In this document: positions 1 through 7,806 of the stretch, in pieces | Numbering within the stretch: position 1 is the first letter of the stretch | Layout: every line of letters begins with the position of its first letter | Source: Streptomyces sp. NBC_00162 | GTDB taxonomy: Bacteria; Actinomycetota; Actinomycetes; Streptomycetales; Streptomycetaceae | DNA: 64,000 nucleotides | Direction: 5' to 3' | NCBI RefSeq assembly: GCF_024611995.1 | Contig: NZ_CP102509.1 | Coordinates: forward strand, 5,022,001 to 5,086,000 | Program-made: the position numbers and the translations under genes | The notes under the pieces: generated by a model | Databases searched by the model: none | What the model was told of the DNA's origin: nothing | The model's input: the letters and a program-made list of their open reading frames with translations, nothing else

Positions 1-722
1 TTGACGTCGACGGCCACGAGCTGCGGGGCCTCCATCGGCTGGGCGAGCACGGCTGCGAGAAAACGAGCCACGTTCTCGGCGCCGTGCAGCGGGCGCAAGG
101 CTGCCCTGACCTTTCCGCCGCCGTCGTTCCACGCGGTGACGTCGGGGGCGAGCAGCTCCAGCATGCGGTTCAGGTCGCCGCCGAGGCATGCGGCGAGAAA
201 CTCGTCGGTGACCTGGCGCCTCACCTCGGCCGGGGCCGCGTAGCGCGGCCGACGTGCCTGGACGTGCGACTTGGCTCGGGAACCGACCTGGCGTACCGAG
301 GTCTCGGTGCGGTCGAGCGTCTCGGCGATCTCCCGATACGAGAAGCCGAAGACCTCCTTGAGCACGAAGACCGCGCGCTCCAGCGGTGAGAGGCTCTCCA
401 GAACCACCAGCATGGCGAGCGAGACCGACTCGGCCAACTCCATGTCCCCGGTGGCGTCCGGCACGGTGACCAGCGGCTCGGGCAGCCAGGGGCCGACGTA
501 CTGCTCCCGCTTGACGGCGGCCGAACTCAGCCGGTTGAGCGCGAGGTTGGTGATCGTGCGGGCCAGGTAGCCGCGCGGGTTGTCGACCGGGCCGGGCACC
601 TGGCTGCAGCGGAGCCAGGTGTCCTGGACCAGGTCCTCGGCGTCCGCGACGCTGCCGAGCATCCGGTAGGCGATGCCGAAGAGCATCGGCCGGTGCTGTT
701 CGAAGTCGGCGATCTCGATCAC
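1..722 (-). CDS. ECF41-family RNA polymerase sigma factor, 3' end cut by window
   Basis: Extracytoplasmic-function sigma factor with a SnoaL-like C-terminal extension. Reading from a GTG at 722, sigma region 2 spans about residues 8-75 and region 4 about 100-160. Between them lies WLPEPL (79-84), and the C-terminal extension carries DGGGK (200-204). Both motifs are hallmarks of group ECF41, in which the extension replaces a separate anti-sigma factor and tunes activity. The GTG overlaps the stop of the upstream carboxymuconolactone-decarboxylase-like gene in a GTGA junction, so the two are translationally coupled. That pairing is the classic ECF41 context. The last part of the SnoaL domain lies outside the window. 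The inducing signal is not known for most of this group. Confidence 0.9.
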   Translation of the reverse strand, partial: MIEIADFEQHRPMLFGIAYRMLGSVADAEDLVQDTWLRCSQVPGPVDNPRGYLARTITNLALNRLSSAAVKREQYVGPWLPEPLVTVPDATGDMELAESVSLAMLVVLESLSPLERAVFVLKEVFGFSYREIAETLDRTETSVRQVGSRAKSHVQARRPRYAAPAEVRRQVTDEFLAACLGGDLNRMLELLAPDVTAWNDGGGKVRAALRPLHGAENVARFLAAVLAQPMEAPQLVAVDV

Positions 723-1279
723 GTACGCGACGGTACCGTGCAGGCCTCGGAGAAGCCCTGGCTGGTCAGGCCGAAGGCGCTGTTCATCCGGGAGCGCCAG
801 TTCTCCAGGGCGACCATGGCGGTGAGTTCCACGAAGGCGGCCTCGCCCAGCCGCCGGAGCAGCGCTTCGGCGAGTCCGTCCGTGACGCCGGGCTCGGTCT
901 CGGTCATGGCCTCGGCGTACTCCATGACCTGGAGTTCCAGCTCGGTGAAGGCCTCGCGATGGTGCCGCCACTGCGGCACCAGAGAGATCTTGTCGAGCGG
1001 CAGGCCGAGTTCGCTGCCTTCCCAGTGTCCGAAGTCCATGCACCAAGAGCAGTTGATCCGGGCCGCGGTGGCCATCACGGCGAGATGCCTCAGGGCCGGC
1101 TCGAGTGCGTTCCACTTGGCGACGGAGCGCTCCAGCTTGACGTAGCTGAGCAGGACCTTCTGGTTGTGGCCGATCGCGAGCCCGGGGTCGAGCACCTCGC
1201 CGTACTTCCGCCGGGAGTACCAGGACCCCATGCGGTTCAGCAGGGTACGGGGCGGGGCGAGCGAGATGCGGGCGGTCAT
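719..1279 (-). CDS. carboxymuconolactone decarboxylase (AhpD-like) family protein, ECF41 partner
   Basis: A 186-aa CMD/AhpD-fold protein with the cysteine pair C77-S-W-C80 of the family, suggesting a peroxidase- or disulfide-type redox role rather than true decarboxylation. In ECF41 loci the sigma factor controls one neighbouring oxidoreductase, epimerase or CMD gene, and this fits that position exactly. The ATG at 1279 follows a GGAGG at 1286-1290. Its stop overlaps the sigma factor GTG start by two bases, so it is the first gene of a two-gene operon. The substrate cannot be read from sequence. Family assignment is firm; function is inferred from context. Confidence 0.88.
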   Translation of the reverse strand: MTARISLAPPRTLLNRMGSWYSRRKYGEVLDPGLAIGHNQKVLLSYVKLERSVAKWNALEPALRHLAVMATAARINCSWCMDFGHWEGSELGLPLDKISLVPQWRHHREAFTELELQVMEYAEAMTETEPGVTDGLAEALLRRLGEAAFVELTAMVALENWRSRMNSAFGLTSQGFSEACTVPSRT

Positions 1280-1320
1280 TTCGGGCCTCCAGGCTTACGG
1301 ATGGATGCTTCTGGAGGTAG

Positions 1321-1347
1321 GACAGGACAGCTGCCGGGAATGTGACA
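1321..1347 (-). promoter_or_regulatory. candidate ECF41-dependent promoter
   Basis: On the minus strand TGTCACA (1341-1347) is followed after exactly 16 bases by TGTC (1321-1324), 42 bases upstream of the CMD start. The described ECF41 promoter is TGTCACA, about 16 bases, then CGTC. The -35 matches fully and the -10 has one mismatch. It lies in the only gap in front of this operon, which suggests the sigma factor drives its own transcription. Confidence 0.65.
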
Positions 1348-1358
1348 TCAGAGATGTC

Positions 1359-3113
1359 CTAGCGGCCGTCGGCGAAGGTCTTCGGGTCGGCGGTCGCGAG
1401 GCGGTCCAGGGCGGCGGCCGCCTGGGCCTCGGGCGGACGGCCGTCGTCCCGCAGCGTCCAGTGGAAGTAGCGCCGCGATCCGCCCTCCGATTCCGCTTCC
1501 GTTTCCGCTTCCGGCCGGATGCTGAAGCCCACGTCCACCGTGTCCGGCTCACGCCAACTGGTGCCGACCCAGCCCGGTTCGACGTCCCACCGGGTCAGCA
1601 GGTCCGGGCGCTCCCGAAGGCCTGCCTTGATCAGCCGGGCCGTGTTCCGGGCCGGCCAGCACCAGGAGCGGTCCCGCTCGGCGCGCCCGACCTCGGCGTC
1701 GTAGGCGGCCGCGGCGAAGCGGTACTCGGGCGGTGTCGGCCCGACCGCCCCGCGCCAGTCGCCCCACACCACCTCGTCGCCGTCCCGGCGGATGGTCACG
1801 TACAGCGCCCCGCAACAGCCTTCGGTGCAGTACGCCTCGGCGAGCTGCACCTCCCGCGGCTCGGCCCCGGCGCGGAGTTCGCCGGTGTCGAGCAGCAACT
1901 CGGGGGAGCCGGCCGGGCCCTTCCCGAAGTGCTCGGTCACCAGGGGCCGGCCATCCACCAGGATCCGGGTCTCGACGGCGTTCGCTTCCGCCGGATCGCG
2001 TACGACCACCTCGAGGCGGAACCGCTTCGGCGCCGGCAGCCGGACGAACGGCTGCCGGCGCGTGCGCCTGATCCAGTCCGCCCGCCGGCGTGCGTCGGCA
2101 TCCTGCTGTTCCCGTACGGATACGGCGGTCCACGCGGGCCCGGCCAGCAGCCGGTCCAAGGCGTCGAGGAGCGCCTCGCGCTGTCCCGGCCGCCAGTCCA
2201 GCAGCACGCCGGGGCCGGTGTGGAGGTCCAGGGCGAGGACGAGCAGGAGTACGTGGTGGTCGAGGGTCGGGGACAGCCGGTCCGCGTGCCCGACCAGCGC
2301 CTCGTACACGGCCACGGCCGGCCCGTAGTCGAGGATCTCGGCCCGGTAGTCGCGCTGGCTCGCCATCCGGTACAGCAGCCGGCCGGCCCGGTCGAGCAGC
2401 TCGCCGTCCTGCGGATACGCGCGGAGCAGACCCTCGAGGTCCGCGGCCTCGGCGATCCGCCGGGCGAGCCAGAGCACCTCCGCGTCCGGCGGCAGCGCGA
2501 CCAGAGCGGTTCGGGCGTCCTGCGCGTCGCGGGTGGAGAAGGCGGCGAGCAGCGGGGCCATTTCCGGGGCCCGGGAGCGGTGGGCCAGCAACAGCAGCGC
2601 GGCCGCCTGCCGGTCGAGCGGGTCGAGCGCTGCGGCAGCCGCCTGGCCGAGGCCGCGCAGGAGCCCGAGGACCTTGAGGCAGGGCACGTCCTCGGGTTCG
2701 CCGAGGCGGATCAGCAGCGCCAGGCCGACGCTGACGGCCGCCGTGCTGGTGCCGGTACGGGTCAGCCGCCGGGCGGTGCGCCGGGCGGCGGCCTCGTCCG
2801 TCAGCGGCAGCCGTCCGACGTGCGCGCGGAGGGTGCGGTACGGCATCCGCAGCGCGTCGGCACGGAGGTGGACGGCTTCGGCGGCCCGTACGGGATCCGC
2901 GTCGGCCAGCAACGGGGCGAGGGCGGCAGCCACTTCGTCCCCCGCCTGGGCCCAGGTCAGGCCGCTGCGTCGGCTGGGCTCCGGCGGCCCGTCGGGCAAG
3001 GGGTGGCCGCGGCGCGGGAACGGGCCGTCGGGGTCGATGCCCTGCCGGAACAGGGCGTAGTCGTACAGGGAGGTTCCGGCAGTGAGCGCCGTGCGCTCGT
3101 CGCGGGCGCTCAC
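1359..3113 (-). CDS. conserved hypothetical 584-aa protein, alpha-helical repeat plus beta C-terminal part
   Basis: I do not recognise a named family. Residues about 40-320 are rich in Leu/Ala helices resembling HEAT-type repeats. Residues about 360-560 look beta-rich and contain a cysteine cluster (AYCTEGCCGALY). There is no signal peptide or membrane segment, so it is probably cytosolic. The C-terminal acidic run PEAETEAESE is encoded by short imperfect 6-bp repeats. The GTG start at 3113 has no clear Shine-Dalgarno sequence. It overlaps the stop of an 11-codon reading frame, so translation may be coupled. It lies just downstream of alkC on the same strand, suggesting co-transcription but not proving a repair role. 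Confidence 0.6.
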   Translation of the reverse strand: MSARDERTALTAGTSLYDYALFRQGIDPDGPFPRRGHPLPDGPPEPSRRSGLTWAQAGDEVAAALAPLLADADPVRAAEAVHLRADALRMPYRTLRAHVGRLPLTDEAAARRTARRLTRTGTSTAAVSVGLALLIRLGEPEDVPCLKVLGLLRGLGQAAAAALDPLDRQAAALLLLAHRSRAPEMAPLLAAFSTRDAQDARTALVALPPDAEVLWLARRIAEAADLEGLLRAYPQDGELLDRAGRLLYRMASQRDYRAEILDYGPAVAVYEALVGHADRLSPTLDHHVLLLVLALDLHTGPGVLLDWRPGQREALLDALDRLLAGPAWTAVSVREQQDADARRRADWIRRTRRQPFVRLPAPKRFRLEVVVRDPAEANAVETRILVDGRPLVTEHFGKGPAGSPELLLDTGELRAGAEPREVQLAEAYCTEGCCGALYVTIRRDGDEVVWGDWRGAVGPTPPEYRFAAAAYDAEVGRAERDRSWCWPARNTARLIKAGLRERPDLLTRWDVEPGWVGTSWREPDTVDVGFSIRPEAETEAESEGGSRRYFHWTLRDDGRPPEAQAAAALDRLATADPKTFADGR

Positions 3114-3145
3114 AGGGCGGGGTGGGACTCGATTCGGTAGGTCAT
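3110..3145 (-). CDS. 11-codon leader ORF upstream of the 584-aa protein
   Basis: An ATG at 3145 opens MTYRIESHPAL and stops at a TGA overlapping the GTG start of the next gene (GTGA junction). It begins 22 bases after the alkC stop. The downstream GTG lacks its own ribosome binding site, so this mini-ORF could deliver ribosomes by termination-reinitiation. It could instead mark a misplaced start or sequence error, or be chance. No homology is claimed. Confidence 0.35.
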   Translation of the reverse strand: MTYRIESHPAL

Positions 3146-3167
3146 GTGCGGAGCCTGCCAGGCCGGT

Positions 3168-4262
3168 TCAGGGCGCGTCCAACGAAAATACGGCTTCGCC
3201 CCGCACCCGGCCGTTGATCTGCAGCTGCACCAGGTGCTCGCCGGAGTGGTAGCGGCGGGTGGTGATCGGCTTGAAGGAGTGGCGTTTGGTGCCGGTGAGG
3301 GTTTCGCCCGGGGCCAGCGTGCGGGTGGTGAGTTTGAAGACCTTCGGGGTGCGGGAGCCGTTCGCCTTCGTGTGGTGGACGACGTAGTCCACCACCAGCT
3401 CGGCCGGGAGCCCGCCGGTGTTGGTGACCGCGTAGTCGAAGACGAGGTACTCGCCCACGGCGATCCGCGGGGCGGTGACCACCGGCCCCTTCACCGTGAC
3501 CGGGACGTCGGGGGAGTGCCCGAGCAGGGTCAGCGCCTCGGGCCGGCCGGCCTTGATCAGGGTGCGCAGGCCGTGCCGTACGACGCGATCCGTCGTCCCC
3601 GCGGACGCGGCCGCGGTGAGCCAGCGGGCGGCGGTCTCCACCGCCAGTTCGGGGTGGTCCCGGCTGATGTCGTTGAGGTGGTTGGCGACGGACCGGCGCA
3701 CGTACTCGGACTCGTCGCGGTACAGGGCGTCGAGCACGGGCAGCGCCGGGCGCGGGTCGGCCACGAAGGCGGGCAGCTGCGGAGCCCACGGCAGCCGCGG
3801 CCGGGTCCCCTCGCTGGCGAGGCGGCGTACGTGCGGGTCCGGGTCGTCCGTCCACTTCCGTACGACGGCCAGGGCGCGGGCGGGGTCGGCGCGCAGGAAG
3901 GGCCGTACGGCGGATTCGGCGGTCAGCCGGGGGGTGAGGTCGTGGAGCAGCGCGAGGCCGGGCTCGAACGCCTCCAGCCCGCGGACGGCGACGGCCTCGT
4001 TGACGGGGAAGGTCATCCAGCCCTCGAAGCCGGGGTCGGCGAGGGCGGTGCGTACGACGGCCTCGAAGGCAGCCCAGTCCTCGGGGAGGTCGGCGAGGAC
4101 GGCGTCGCGGACGGCGGCGACGCGTCCGCTGTAGGTCAGCCCGTCGAGGGCGTCGGCGCGGGCGCGCAGGGCGGGTGAGGTCCGGCGGCCGGCCGCGCGG
4201 GCGAGCAGTCGGGCCAGGTTTCTGACGGTTTCCGCGCGGAGGAGCTCGTCGGCCGTGGGCAT
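3168..4262 (-). CDS. alkC: AlkC-type alkylpurine DNA glycosylase with C-terminal Ig-like domain
   Basis: Residues 1-250 form an ALK/HEAT-repeat array with the family signatures HVRRLASEGTRPRLPW (144-159) and VRRSVANHLNDISRDHP (188-204). Residues about 251-364 form a beta-rich Ig-like domain. That two-part layout is characteristic of AlkC, which removes cationic methyladenines (3-methyladenine, 1-methyladenine) from DNA without base flipping, starting base excision repair; AlkD lacks the Ig-like part. The ATG at 4262 is the only plausible start. The gene probably leads a short operon with the 584-aa gene. Specificity is inferred from the family. Confidence 0.82.
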   Translation of the reverse strand: MPTADELLRAETVRNLARLLARAAGRRTSPALRARADALDGLTYSGRVAAVRDAVLADLPEDWAAFEAVVRTALADPGFEGWMTFPVNEAVAVRGLEAFEPGLALLHDLTPRLTAESAVRPFLRADPARALAVVRKWTDDPDPHVRRLASEGTRPRLPWAPQLPAFVADPRPALPVLDALYRDESEYVRRSVANHLNDISRDHPELAVETAARWLTAAASAGTTDRVVRHGLRTLIKAGRPEALTLLGHSPDVPVTVKGPVVTAPRIAVGEYLVFDYAVTNTGGLPAELVVDYVVHHTKANGSRTPKVFKLTTRTLAPGETLTGTKRHSFKPITTRRYHSGEHLVQLQINGRVRGEAVFSLDAP

Positions 4263-4355
4263 GGGGTCAGTCTGGCGGATGCCGGGCCGGTCCCGGGGCT
4301 CCCGGGCGCGGCGGTCGCCGCCGCGCTCCGGGCCCGGTCATGCAGGTGCGCCCGC

Positions 4356-5048
4356 TCAGTCCACGTAGTAGTCGGTGAGGACGCAGCCCTTCACGAGGGC
4401 CGGTTCCTTCCGGTAGCCGCTCGGCGGGGTGAAGCCCTCGTGGCAGTTCAGCATCAGGAGCCCGGCCTGCGGGGTCAGCAGGGCGCTCATGGCGTCCGAG
4501 CTCTCGGATCCCATGGCGAAGTCCTGCCCGATGACGATGCCGCTGTTGGGGTTCCCGCCGCCCTCTGCGGCGATCTCGGCCTTGAAGGCGGTCTGGAAGG
4601 CCTTCGGGTCCTTGATCATGTAGATCGAGGTGCGGCCCCTGCTGCCGCAGGTTCCGCGCTCGATGACGGTGGCGGACTTGATGAACTGCTCGTCCGGGCC
4701 CGTGCTCGATCCGCTGCCGCCCAGGGGGACGGCCTTGATCGGGTCGCAGTTGGTGAATCCGTTGACGAAGCGGGCGGCCGCGGCCATGGTGGCCGCCTTG
4801 GGCAGCTTCTGGAACGCCGTCCCGTTCTTGGGGGCGTTGCCGTTGACGCCGCCGTTCTTCGTCGGGTTGTCCAGCGTGCCCTCGTTGGGGCCGCCGTCGC
4901 CGGTGCCGTTGTAGGCGTTGTCTCCGCCCGTCGCGACGGAATCCCCGCCGATGCCGCCGAGCGCCGGGTTGCCGCCGCCTCCGCAGCCGGTGAGGGAGAG
5001 GAGGGCCGCGGTGGCCGTGACGGTGATGATCAGTGGCTTGAAACGCAT
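4356..5048 (-). CDS. secreted lipoprotein of unknown function
   Basis: A 230-aa protein starting at MRFKPLII (ATG 5048, with GGGGGA upstream) with a lipobox LSLTGC at residues 18-23, so it should be lipidated and held on the outer face of the membrane. A Gly/Asn/Asp-rich linker follows to about residue 70, then a compact domain with paired cysteines (FTNCDP, ERGTCGS, LNCHEG, VKGCVL). The four downstream cysteines suggest two disulfides. I recognise no enzyme motif. An in-frame ATG further upstream at 5189 was rejected because it would bury the signal peptide. It is divergent from the APC permease across a 312-bp gap. Confidence 0.7.
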   Translation of the reverse strand: MRFKPLIITVTATAALLSLTGCGGGGNPALGGIGGDSVATGGDNAYNGTGDGGPNEGTLDNPTKNGGVNGNAPKNGTAFQKLPKAATMAAAARFVNGFTNCDPIKAVPLGGSGSSTGPDEQFIKSATVIERGTCGSRGRTSIYMIKDPKAFQTAFKAEIAAEGGGNPNSGIVIGQDFAMGSESSDAMSALLTPQAGLLMLNCHEGFTPPSGYRKEPALVKGCVLTDYYVD

Positions 5049-5360
5049 GCGCGCGGTGTCCCCCTGTAAATGACCTTGAACGGCGGCGACTCTAGGGCGG
5101 TGATCATGTCCGCGGCAAACCAGGTGGGGGAAAACTCGCACGGGAAAGTTTGGAAACGCCCAAAACGGACATGGCTGCGGTTTCCGCATGCCGAAAGCTT
5201 CTCTCGGGAGCCTGCTGAAGCATGGCCGGATGGCGAAGTGAACCTTGTATTAAGTGTTCGGGAACGGCCTCGGCCTCGGAATTCCAAGGCGTTCGGGGTG
5301 GTCGGATTCCGGACTTCGATCCTCCAGATGTGGAATACGCACCATCTAACGTCCTGACTC
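5049..5360 (+). other. 312-bp divergent intergenic region
   Basis: Lies between the lipoprotein (minus) and the permease (plus), so it should hold both promoters. A weak inverted repeat (TTTGG, six bases, CCAAA) sits near 5150-5165. The AT content rises around 5240-5260 (CTTGTATTAAG). I could not assign a sigma-factor class, and I see no gene in it. Confidence 0.4.
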
Positions 5361-6926
5361 ATGACTCAGCTGGACGTTCGGCCTCGGGCCGGAGACACGG
5401 TAAGCGGCGTCGCCGAGGGCGACGTTCGCGGCAAGGGCCTCGGCAAGGGCTCCGTCGGCCTCGTGGGAAGCGCCGTCATCGGCATCTCCACCGTCGCCCC
5501 CGTCTACTGCCTGACCTCGACCCTCGGCTCCACGGCCGGTGAGGTCGGGATGCAGATGCCGGCGATCTTCCTCGCCGGGTTCCTCCCCATGCTCCTGGTC
5601 GCCTTCGCGTACCGCGAGCTCAACAAGGCCATGCCGGACTGCGGCACCTCCTTCACCTGGACGGTCAAGGCCTTCGGCCCGCGGATCGGCTGGATGTGCG
5701 GCTGGGGCCTGGTGATCGCCACGATCATCGTGCTCTCCAACCTGGCCGGCGTCGCCACCTCCTACTTCTGGCTGCTGGCCGGCGAGATCACGAGCAATCC
5801 GTCGATAGCCGCCCTGGACGACAACAAGCTCGTCCACATCGCCACCTGCCTCACCCTGATCGCCGTCGCGACCGCCATCAGCTACCGCGGCATGACGGCC
5901 ACCAAGGGCGTCCAGTACGCACTGGTCGGCCTCCAGCTCCTCGTCCTCGCCGTCTTCGTCGCGATGGCCTTCCAGAAGGCCTCCGCCGGCACCTTCGACA
6001 CCGGCCTGGACTTCTCCTGGTCCTGGATGAACCCCTTCGCGGTCGAGTCCATGGCGGCCTTCACCGCCGGACTCTCGCTCTCGATCTTCATGTACTGGGG
6101 CTGGGACGCCTGCCTGGCCACCAACGAGGAGACCACCGGCTCCACGAAGACCCCGGGCCGCGCCTCCCTCATCGCGATGGTCGTCCTGGTCGGCTCCTAC
6201 CTGGCCACCGGCGTCGCCGCCCAGATGGCCGTCGGCGCCGGCGGTGAGGGTCTCGGCCTCGCCAACGAGGAGACCTCCGGCAACGTCTTCGCCGCCCTCG
6301 CCGGTCCGGTGATGGGCCCGGCGCTCGGCATCCTGCTCTTCGTGGCGGTCCTGGCCTCGGCCGCCGCCTCGCTGCAGACCACCTTCATCCCGGTGGCCCG
6401 TACGGTCCTGGCCATGTCGACGTACGAGGCCCTGCCGCCCGCGTACGCCAAGGTCCACGAGCGGTTCAAGACCCCGGGCCGCGCCACGGTCGTGGCGGGC
6501 ATCGCCACCGGCGCCTTCTACACCGTGATGACCCTGGTCAGCGAGAACGTCCTGACCGACACGATCTTCGCGCTCGGCCTGATGATCTGCTTCTACTACT
6601 CGCTGACGGCCTTCGCCTGCGTCTGGTACTTCCGCGGCGACCTGCGCCGCTCCGCCCGCGACCTGTTCTTCAAGGGCGTCTTCCCGGTCCTGGGCGGGCT
6701 GCTGCTGGCCGCGGTCTTCTTCAAGACCCTGTACGACGCCTGGGACCCGTCCTACGGCTCCGGCTCCACCATCCCGGGCCTCGGCGTCGGCAACGTCTTC
6801 GTCATCGGCGTAGGCCTGCTGGCCCTCGGCCTGGTGATCATGTTCGTCACCGAGCGCCGCAGCCCGGCCTTCTTCCGCGGCGAGATCCTGACGAAGTCCA
6901 CCCCGGCTCTGGTGGTCGAGGACTGA
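5361..6926 (+). CDS. APC-superfamily amino acid permease
   Basis: A 521-aa polytopic membrane protein with about 12 hydrophobic spans. The first helix contains the unwound glycine motif of the APC fold (GSAVIGISTVAPVYCLTS), and YRELNKAMPDCGTSFTW follows, typical of amino acid/polyamine/organocation transporters. It probably imports an amino acid or amine by proton symport; the substrate cannot be read from sequence. The ATG at 5361 places a short hydrophilic tail before the first helix. It is monocistronic and followed by a strong hairpin. Confidence 0.85.
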   Translation: MTQLDVRPRAGDTVSGVAEGDVRGKGLGKGSVGLVGSAVIGISTVAPVYCLTSTLGSTAGEVGMQMPAIFLAGFLPMLLVAFAYRELNKAMPDCGTSFTWTVKAFGPRIGWMCGWGLVIATIIVLSNLAGVATSYFWLLAGEITSNPSIAALDDNKLVHIATCLTLIAVATAISYRGMTATKGVQYALVGLQLLVLAVFVAMAFQKASAGTFDTGLDFSWSWMNPFAVESMAAFTAGLSLSIFMYWGWDACLATNEETTGSTKTPGRASLIAMVVLVGSYLATGVAAQMAVGAGGEGLGLANEETSGNVFAALAGPVMGPALGILLFVAVLASAAASLQTTFIPVARTVLAMSTYEALPPAYAKVHERFKTPGRATVVAGIATGAFYTVMTLVSENVLTDTIFALGLMICFYYSLTAFACVWYFRGDLRRSARDLFFKGVFPVLGGLLLAAVFFKTLYDAWDPSYGSGSTIPGLGVGNVFVIGVGLLALGLVIMFVTERRSPAFFRGEILTKSTPALVVED

Positions 6927-6955
6927 CCCCGCCCCCACCCCCTCCCGCTGAGTCA

Positions 6956-6995
6956 ACCCCGGCCCCGGATCGATCCACCGATCCGGGGCCGGGGT
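6956..6995 (+). terminator. hairpin terminator after the permease
   Basis: A perfect 17-bp stem (6956-6972 with 6979-6995) and 6-base loop ATCCAC, 30 bases after the permease stop. There is no U tract, as is usual for Streptomyces terminators. Confidence 0.75.
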
Positions 6996-7056
6996 GCGTT
7001 CGGGCAAAGTGGTGGTGGGCGGTGACCCCGGGAGTGGCCGGGTCGTTGGGTGGGGC

Positions 7057-7347
7057 ATGAATGCCATGAAGCGCACCCTTTCCGCCCTGGTCCTCTCCGG
7101 CGGGGCCGCCCTCGCACTCACCCCCGTCGCCGCCCACGCCGCGGAGCCCGCACCCCAGGCGCCGCCGGTCGCCGGGCGCGTCCTCGACATCGTCGGCCAC
7201 CCCGGTCAGGCCCTCGAGGACACGAAGACCGCGGTGGGCGTGACCGCCGCGGCCGCCGGAACCGCCACCCAGGCCACCGAGTCCTCCCTGGGGGGCGCGG
7301 GCAACGCCCTGTCCGGCGGTCTCCCCGACGCCCCGACGGTCAAGTGA
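7057..7347 (+). CDS. small secreted protein, unknown
   Basis: A 96-aa product beginning MNAMKRTL with a clean signal peptide ending near AHAAEP (about residue 29), leaving a mature chain of about 68 residues rich in Ala/Gly/Thr. It resembles in size and composition the secreted protein at 54270-54614. No cysteines or catalytic motif are visible. Starts at 7057 and 7066 are both possible; neither has a strong ribosome binding site. Its stop overlaps the 3' end of the convergent nitroreductase gene by 8 bases. Confidence 0.6.
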   Translation: MNAMKRTLSALVLSGGAALALTPVAAHAAEPAPQAPPVAGRVLDIVGHPGQALEDTKTAVGVTAAAAGTATQATESSLGGAGNALSGGLPDAPTVK

Positions 7348-7806
7348 CCTCACCCGGTGCGGTGACCAGGACCAGCGGGATCTCGCGGTCCGTCGCCTCC
7401 CGGTAGCCCGCGTACGAGGGCATCGCGGTCACCACCACCGGCCACAGGCGCTCCGCCTCGGCCGGGGTGGCCCGGCGGGCGGTCGCCGCGAAGGTCTCGG
7501 CGCCGACCTGGAGGGTGACGGCCGGGTCGGCGGCAAGGTTGAGGTACCAGGCCGGGTGGCGGTCCGCACCGGCGTTGGACGCCGTCAGCACGTACGCCTC
7601 CCCGTCCGGGTCCCGCACTCCCCCAGCTACCGCTGGGAGGTGCCCCCAGCCAGCGCCGTGCGGCGCAGCACCCCCGAGCGGCGGCCCCGCGTGGTCAGCA
7701 GCAGGTCCGAGATCCCCGGGCGCGGCCGCCCGGCGGTCTCCTCGAAGCGGCGGATGTGGTCGGCGACCCAGGGGTTCGGGCTGTCGGCCACGGATTCGGC
7801 GGTCAT
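7340..7806 (-). pseudogene. deazaflavin (F420)-dependent nitroreductase family gene, frame broken by a 23-bp repeat insertion
   Basis: The N-terminal frame (ATG 7806, overlapping the previous stop as ATGA) reads MTAESVADSPNPWVADHIRR and reaches a TAG after RRTALAGGTSQR. The rest of the domain (RDPDGEAYVLTASNAGADRH onward to AVTLQVGAE) is intact in another frame down to 7340. Together they make the DDN/DUF385 fold that binds F420 or FMN and reduces nitro or quinone compounds. Removing the 23 bases at 7620-7642 joins the frames exactly as RRTALAGGVRDPDG. This is a disrupted member of a two-gene operon with the NAD(P)-binding gene. Recent inactivation, phase variation or sequence error are all possible. 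Confidence 0.8.
7620..7650. repeat. short palindromic insertion with flanking 8-bp direct repeats
   Basis: CCCCCAGC occurs at 7620-7627 and again at 7643-7650. Between them lies a 15-bp core completing a small palindrome (CCCAGC TACC GCTGGG, 7622-7637). Deleting one repeat plus the core (23 bp) restores the host gene frame. From memory, similar short palindromic repeats are scattered through Streptomyces genomes; I saw no second copy in this window. Confidence 0.65.

Noticed and set aside
1359..3113. The 584-aa protein as a second DNA glycosylase because it follows alkC
   Set aside because: Helical repeats are visible, but the AlkC/AlkD signature motifs are absent, so proximity alone is not enough.
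5346..7190. A 614-codon open frame antisense to the APC permease
   Set aside because: Its translation is Gly/Asp/Arg/His-rich without fold or motif; it is a GC-bias shadow of the permease.
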